From assembly GCA_017379815.1 (NCBI GenBank), contig JAFNVK010000044.1:1-7897 (forward strand): a stretch of DNA of 7,897 nt, in the 5' to 3' direction. The position numbers and the translations under genes were made by a program. Source of the stretch: Clostridia bacterium. GTDB taxonomy: Bacteria; Bacillota; Clostridia; Oscillospirales; CAG-272. Below are positions 6,198 through 7,897 of this stretch, piece after piece; positions within the stretch are counted from its first letter, which is position 1, and every line of letters begins with the position of its first letter. The notes beneath the pieces were generated by a model, which saw only the letters and a list, made by a program, of their open reading frames with translations, ran no database searches and had not been told where the DNA came from.

Positions 6198-7115
6198 ATG
6201 CCTATCAAAATACCAAACCAATTGCCCGCCACGAATATCCTGACCGAGGAAAACATCTTCGTCATGACCGAAACGCGTGCGCGGACGCAGGACATTCGCC
6301 CCTTGCAGATCCTGCTTCTGAACCTGATGCCGACCAAGATCGACACCGAAACGCAGCTTTCGCGCCTTCTGGGAAACACGCCGCTTCAGGTGGAGCTGAC
6401 GCTGATGCACATGGCCTCGCACAAGTCCAAGAATACATCCGAGGAGCATCTTCTCGCCTTCTACCGCACCTTCGACGAGGTGCGCGAGCGTCATTTTGAC
6501 GGTATGATCATCACGGGTGCACCCGTGGAGCAGATGCCCTTTGAGGAGGTCGAATATTGGGACGAGCTTTGCGAGATCATGGAGTGGAGCCTTACGCACG
6601 TGCATAGCACCTTCCACATCTGCTGGGGGGCGCAGGCTGGACTGTACTACCATTTCGGCATTCAGAAGCGCCCCTTGGAGAAAAAGCTGTTTGGCATTTT
6701 CCCGCACACGGCCGATTACAAAAGGTCCATTCTGTTCCGCGGATTTGACGACGTCTTCTTCATTCCGCATTCCCGTCACACCGAGGTGGCGCGGGAGGAT
6801 CTCGAAAAGATCCCCGACATCAAGATCCTTGCCTCCTCTCCCGAGGCGGGCGTCTTTGCCATTACGACGCGGAAGGGCAGACAGATCTTCATCACGGGAC
6901 ATCCCGAATACGATGCCGGCACGCTCAAGAAGGAATACCTGCGCGACGTTGCGGCAGGTAAGCCCATCGAGATCCCCAAGAACTATTTCCCGGATGACGA
7001 TCCCGAGCGCGAGCCGCTCGTTACGTGGCGCTCCTCGGCAAATCTGCTTTACTCCAACTGGCTAAACTATTTCGTTTACCAGACCACGCCTTACGATCTC
7101 AGTGAGATCAAATAA
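6198..7115 (+). CDS. metA: Homoserine O-acetyltransferase (MetA family)
   Basis: A 305-residue cytoplasmic acyltransferase with a class I glutamine-amidotransferase-like fold. It activates homoserine for methionine synthesis. The nucleophile is Cys142 in HICWGAQAG; the partners His235 and Glu237 lie in ITGHPEYD (232-239). The numbering matches E. coli MetA exactly. Residue 111, in ITGAPVEQMPFEEV, is Glu; in characterised MetA proteins Glu here goes with acetyl-CoA and Gly with succinyl-CoA. Hence the call is acetyltransferase (also written metAA) rather than succinyltransferase. This fits metY upstream, which consumes O-acetylhomoserine. The start at 6198 has AAGGAAAG (6181-6188) nine bases upstream, and the protein begins with the family's usual MPIKIPNQLPA. 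The spacer to metY is 48 bases and holds only a short CGTTAACG palindrome. The gene ends in TAA at 7113-7115, ahead of the rubrerythrin promoter. Confidence 0.96.
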   Translation: MPIKIPNQLPATNILTEENIFVMTETRARTQDIRPLQILLLNLMPTKIDTETQLSRLLGNTPLQVELTLMHMASHKSKNTSEEHLLAFYRTFDEVRERHFDGMIITGAPVEQMPFEEVEYWDELCEIMEWSLTHVHSTFHICWGAQAGLYYHFGIQKRPLEKKLFGIFPHTADYKRSILFRGFDDVFFIPHSRHTEVAREDLEKIPDIKILASSPEAGVFAITTRKGRQIFITGHPEYDAGTLKKEYLRDVAAGKPIEIPKNYFPDDDPEREPLVTWRSSANLLYSNWLNYFVYQTTPYDLSEIK

Positions 7116-7121
7116 GGGGAT

Positions 7122-7146
7122 AAAACGGCAAAAAATTCGTTTTTTT
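7122..7146 (+). terminator. Possible weak terminator after metA, or A/T-tract upstream promoter element
   Basis: AAAACG (7122-7127) can pair with CGTTTT (7138-7143), and a run of seven T follows from 7140. The stem is A/T-rich and the loop is ten bases, so this is a poor intrinsic terminator. The same A-tract and T-tract end about five bases before the -35 box of the next promoter, where an UP element would bind the RNA polymerase alpha subunit. I think the UP-like role is at least as likely; neither is proven. Confidence 0.25.
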
Positions 7147-7150
7147 CGCA

Positions 7151-7179
7151 TTGACAAATTTTGGAGAGTATGATAGAAT
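7151..7179 (+). promoter_or_regulatory. Sigma-70/sigma-A promoter of the rubrerythrin gene
   Basis: The -35 box TTGACA (7151-7156) is a perfect consensus. It is separated by exactly 17 bases from the -10 box TAGAAT (7174-7179), which has one mismatch to TATAAT. TG at 7171-7172, one base before the -10 box, is the extended -10 motif. Transcription should start near 7185-7187, giving a leader of about 75 bases. This is by far the best promoter in the window and implies strong expression of rubrerythrin independent of the biosynthetic genes. Confidence 0.85.
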
Positions 7180-7186
7180 AAAACCG

Positions 7187-7209
7187 GGAATACTCCGAAG
7201 GGGTATTTC
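7187..7209 (+). promoter_or_regulatory. Stem-loop at the predicted 5' end of the rubrerythrin mRNA
   Basis: GGAATACTCC (7187-7196) can pair over ten positions with GGGGTATTTC (7200-7209), including two G-U pairs, around a GAA loop. It falls at the predicted transcription start, so it would cap the 5' end of the message, a position known in other bacteria to stabilise mRNA. No T-run follows, so it is not a terminator. The left arm also forms an inverted repeat with bases 7166-7171 across the -10 box, so a DNA operator is the alternative reading. Confidence 0.45.
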
Positions 7210-7261
7210 GTCAGTCGAAGCCTTTACCGAATGATCAATCAATGATAAAAGGAGAACGAAC

Positions 7262-7897
7262 ATGAGAAAATTCAAGTGCAAGGTCTGCAAGGCCGTTTTT
7301 GAGGTTCCCGTAGGCGCGGAGCCGGTTTGCCCCGTCTGCCACGTCACGCAGGAAAAGCTGGAGGAGATCGTTGAGATCCCCGCAAACAAGTATGCCGGCA
7401 CCCAGACCGAGAAGAATCTTGAGGCTGCCTTCGCAGGCGAGTCCCAGGCAAGAAACAAGTACACCTACTTTGCATCGGTTGCCAAGAAGGAGGGCTACGA
7501 GCAGATCTCCGCGCTCTTCCTCAAGACGGCCGAGAACGAGAAGGAGCACGCAAAGCTTTGGTTCAAGGAGCTTGGCGGCATCGGCAACACCGCAGAGAAC
7601 CTGCAGCACGCCGCTGAGGGAGAGAACTACGAGTGGACCGATATGTACGACGGCTTTGCCAAGACGGCTGAAGAGGAGGGCTTTACCGAGCTTGCCAAGA
7701 AGTTCCGCCTGGTTGCCGCCATCGAGAAGCATCACGAGGAGCGTTATCGCGCGCTGCTCTCCAACGTAGAGACCGCCACCGTCTTTGAGAAGAGCGAGGT
7801 CAAGGTCTGGGAGTGCCGCAACTGCGGACACATCGTCGTTGGCACCAAGGCTCCCGATGTTTGCCCCACCTGCGCACATCCGCAGAGCTATTTCGAG
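7262..7897 (+). CDS. rbr: Rubrerythrin with N- and C-terminal four-cysteine ribbons (3' end outside window)
   Basis: 212 residues are visible and no stop is reached; by comparison with known rubrerythrins, which end shortly after the HPQ-YFE stretch, only a few residues should be missing. Rubrerythrins are cytoplasmic non-haem diiron peroxidases that reduce hydrogen peroxide in anaerobes. Residues 1-30 form a compact Cys4 ribbon (Cys6, Cys9, Cys23, Cys26). Residues 43-170 are the four-helix diiron domain with all expected ligands: Glu60 in AGESQAR, Glu93 and His96 in ENEKEH, Glu121 and Glu124 in GENYE, Glu155 and His158 in IEKHH. Residues 183-212 are the rubredoxin-like ribbon (Cys185, Cys188, Cys201, Cys204). 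Classical Desulfovibrio rubrerythrin has only the C-terminal ribbon, and reverse rubrerythrin only an N-terminal one. AAAAGGAG (7247-7254) is seven bases before the ATG. Codons are strongly biased to AAG, GAG and GCC/GCA, suggesting high expression. It has its own promoter and no pathway link to metA. Confidence 0.94.
   Translation, partial: MRKFKCKVCKAVFEVPVGAEPVCPVCHVTQEKLEEIVEIPANKYAGTQTEKNLEAAFAGESQARNKYTYFASVAKKEGYEQISALFLKTAENEKEHAKLWFKELGGIGNTAENLQHAAEGENYEWTDMYDGFAKTAEEEGFTELAKKFRLVAAIEKHHEERYRALLSNVETATVFEKSEVKVWECRNCGHIVVGTKAPDVCPTCAHPQSYFE

Noticed and set aside
3933..6902. A 989-codon open frame on the minus strand across aroG, metY and metA
   Set aside because: All three sense genes share the same frame, and each antisense codon is the exact reverse complement of a sense codon. 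Stops arise only where the sense uses TTA, CTA or TCA, which this GC-rich codon use avoids; the frame ends at a Ser TCA codon at 3933-3935. The translation has no recognisable domain, while the sense proteins have complete active sites.
7095..7109. Inverted repeat GATCTC-AGT-GAGATC at the 3' end of metA as a terminator
   Set aside because: It is coding sequence, the stem is only six pairs with a three-base loop, and it is followed by AAATAAGGGG with no T-run on either strand.
7151..7210. PerR box (TTATAATnATTATAA) at the rubrerythrin promoter
   Set aside because: No stretch matches this consensus well on either strand; only a different GAGTAT/ATACTC repeat is present.
1..7897. CRISPR array, mobile element, tRNA or rRNA
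   Set aside because: No spaced direct repeats, transposase, terminal inverted repeats, cloverleaf or rRNA-like sequence was seen; the window is almost wholly conserved metabolic coding sequence.

Overview
The window looks like a piece of chromosome from an anaerobic Bacillota of the class Clostridia. The evidence is strong AGGAGG-type ribosome binding sites, GC-rich codon use, a DAHP synthase with Bacillota-style sequence blocks, a MetA of the acetyl-CoA-using type, and a rubrerythrin, which is typical of anaerobes. This placement is inferred from protein character; no database search was made. All genes lie on the + strand and are densely packed. No gene-free stretch reaches 300 bases.

Bases 1-4844 hold a compact aromatic amino acid operon: a fused shikimate dehydrogenase/shikimate kinase (aroEK), type II 3-dehydroquinate dehydratase (aroQ), EPSP synthase (aroA), prephenate dehydrogenase (tyrA) and DAHP synthase (aroG type). 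Neighbours overlap by 4 or 10 bases or are separated by 6 bases, so they are almost certainly co-transcribed and translationally coupled. Together they make DAHP, convert 3-dehydroquinate to EPSP, and commit prephenate to tyrosine. The steps for 3-dehydroquinate synthase (aroB), chorismate synthase (aroC), chorismate mutase and prephenate dehydratase are absent and must be encoded elsewhere, probably partly just upstream, because the window opens directly on the aroEK ribosome binding site.

Bases 4866-7115 hold two methionine genes. metY (O-acetylhomoserine sulfhydrylase) follows aroG after only 21 bases, and metA (homoserine O-acetyltransferase, with Glu111, which favours acetyl-CoA) follows metY after 48 bases. 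They make homocysteine by direct sulfhydrylation. No terminator, promoter or riboswitch is visible before them, so they look like a continuation of the aromatic operon.

Bases 7116-7261 separate the biosynthetic block from a rubrerythrin gene. This spacer carries a near-consensus sigma-70/sigma-A promoter (TTGACA, 17 bases, TAGAAT, with a TG extension), an A/T-tract upstream, and a stem-loop at the predicted 5' end of the transcript. The rubrerythrin (7262 to the window end, stop not reached) has a diiron four-helix domain between two four-cysteine ribbons.

Most of this is housekeeping biosynthesis. I do not see a convincing undescribed system. The points most worth a second look are the linker-free AroE-AroK fusion, the merged aro-met gene string without its own methionine control element, the two-ribbon rubrerythrin, and the structured promoter/leader in front of it.
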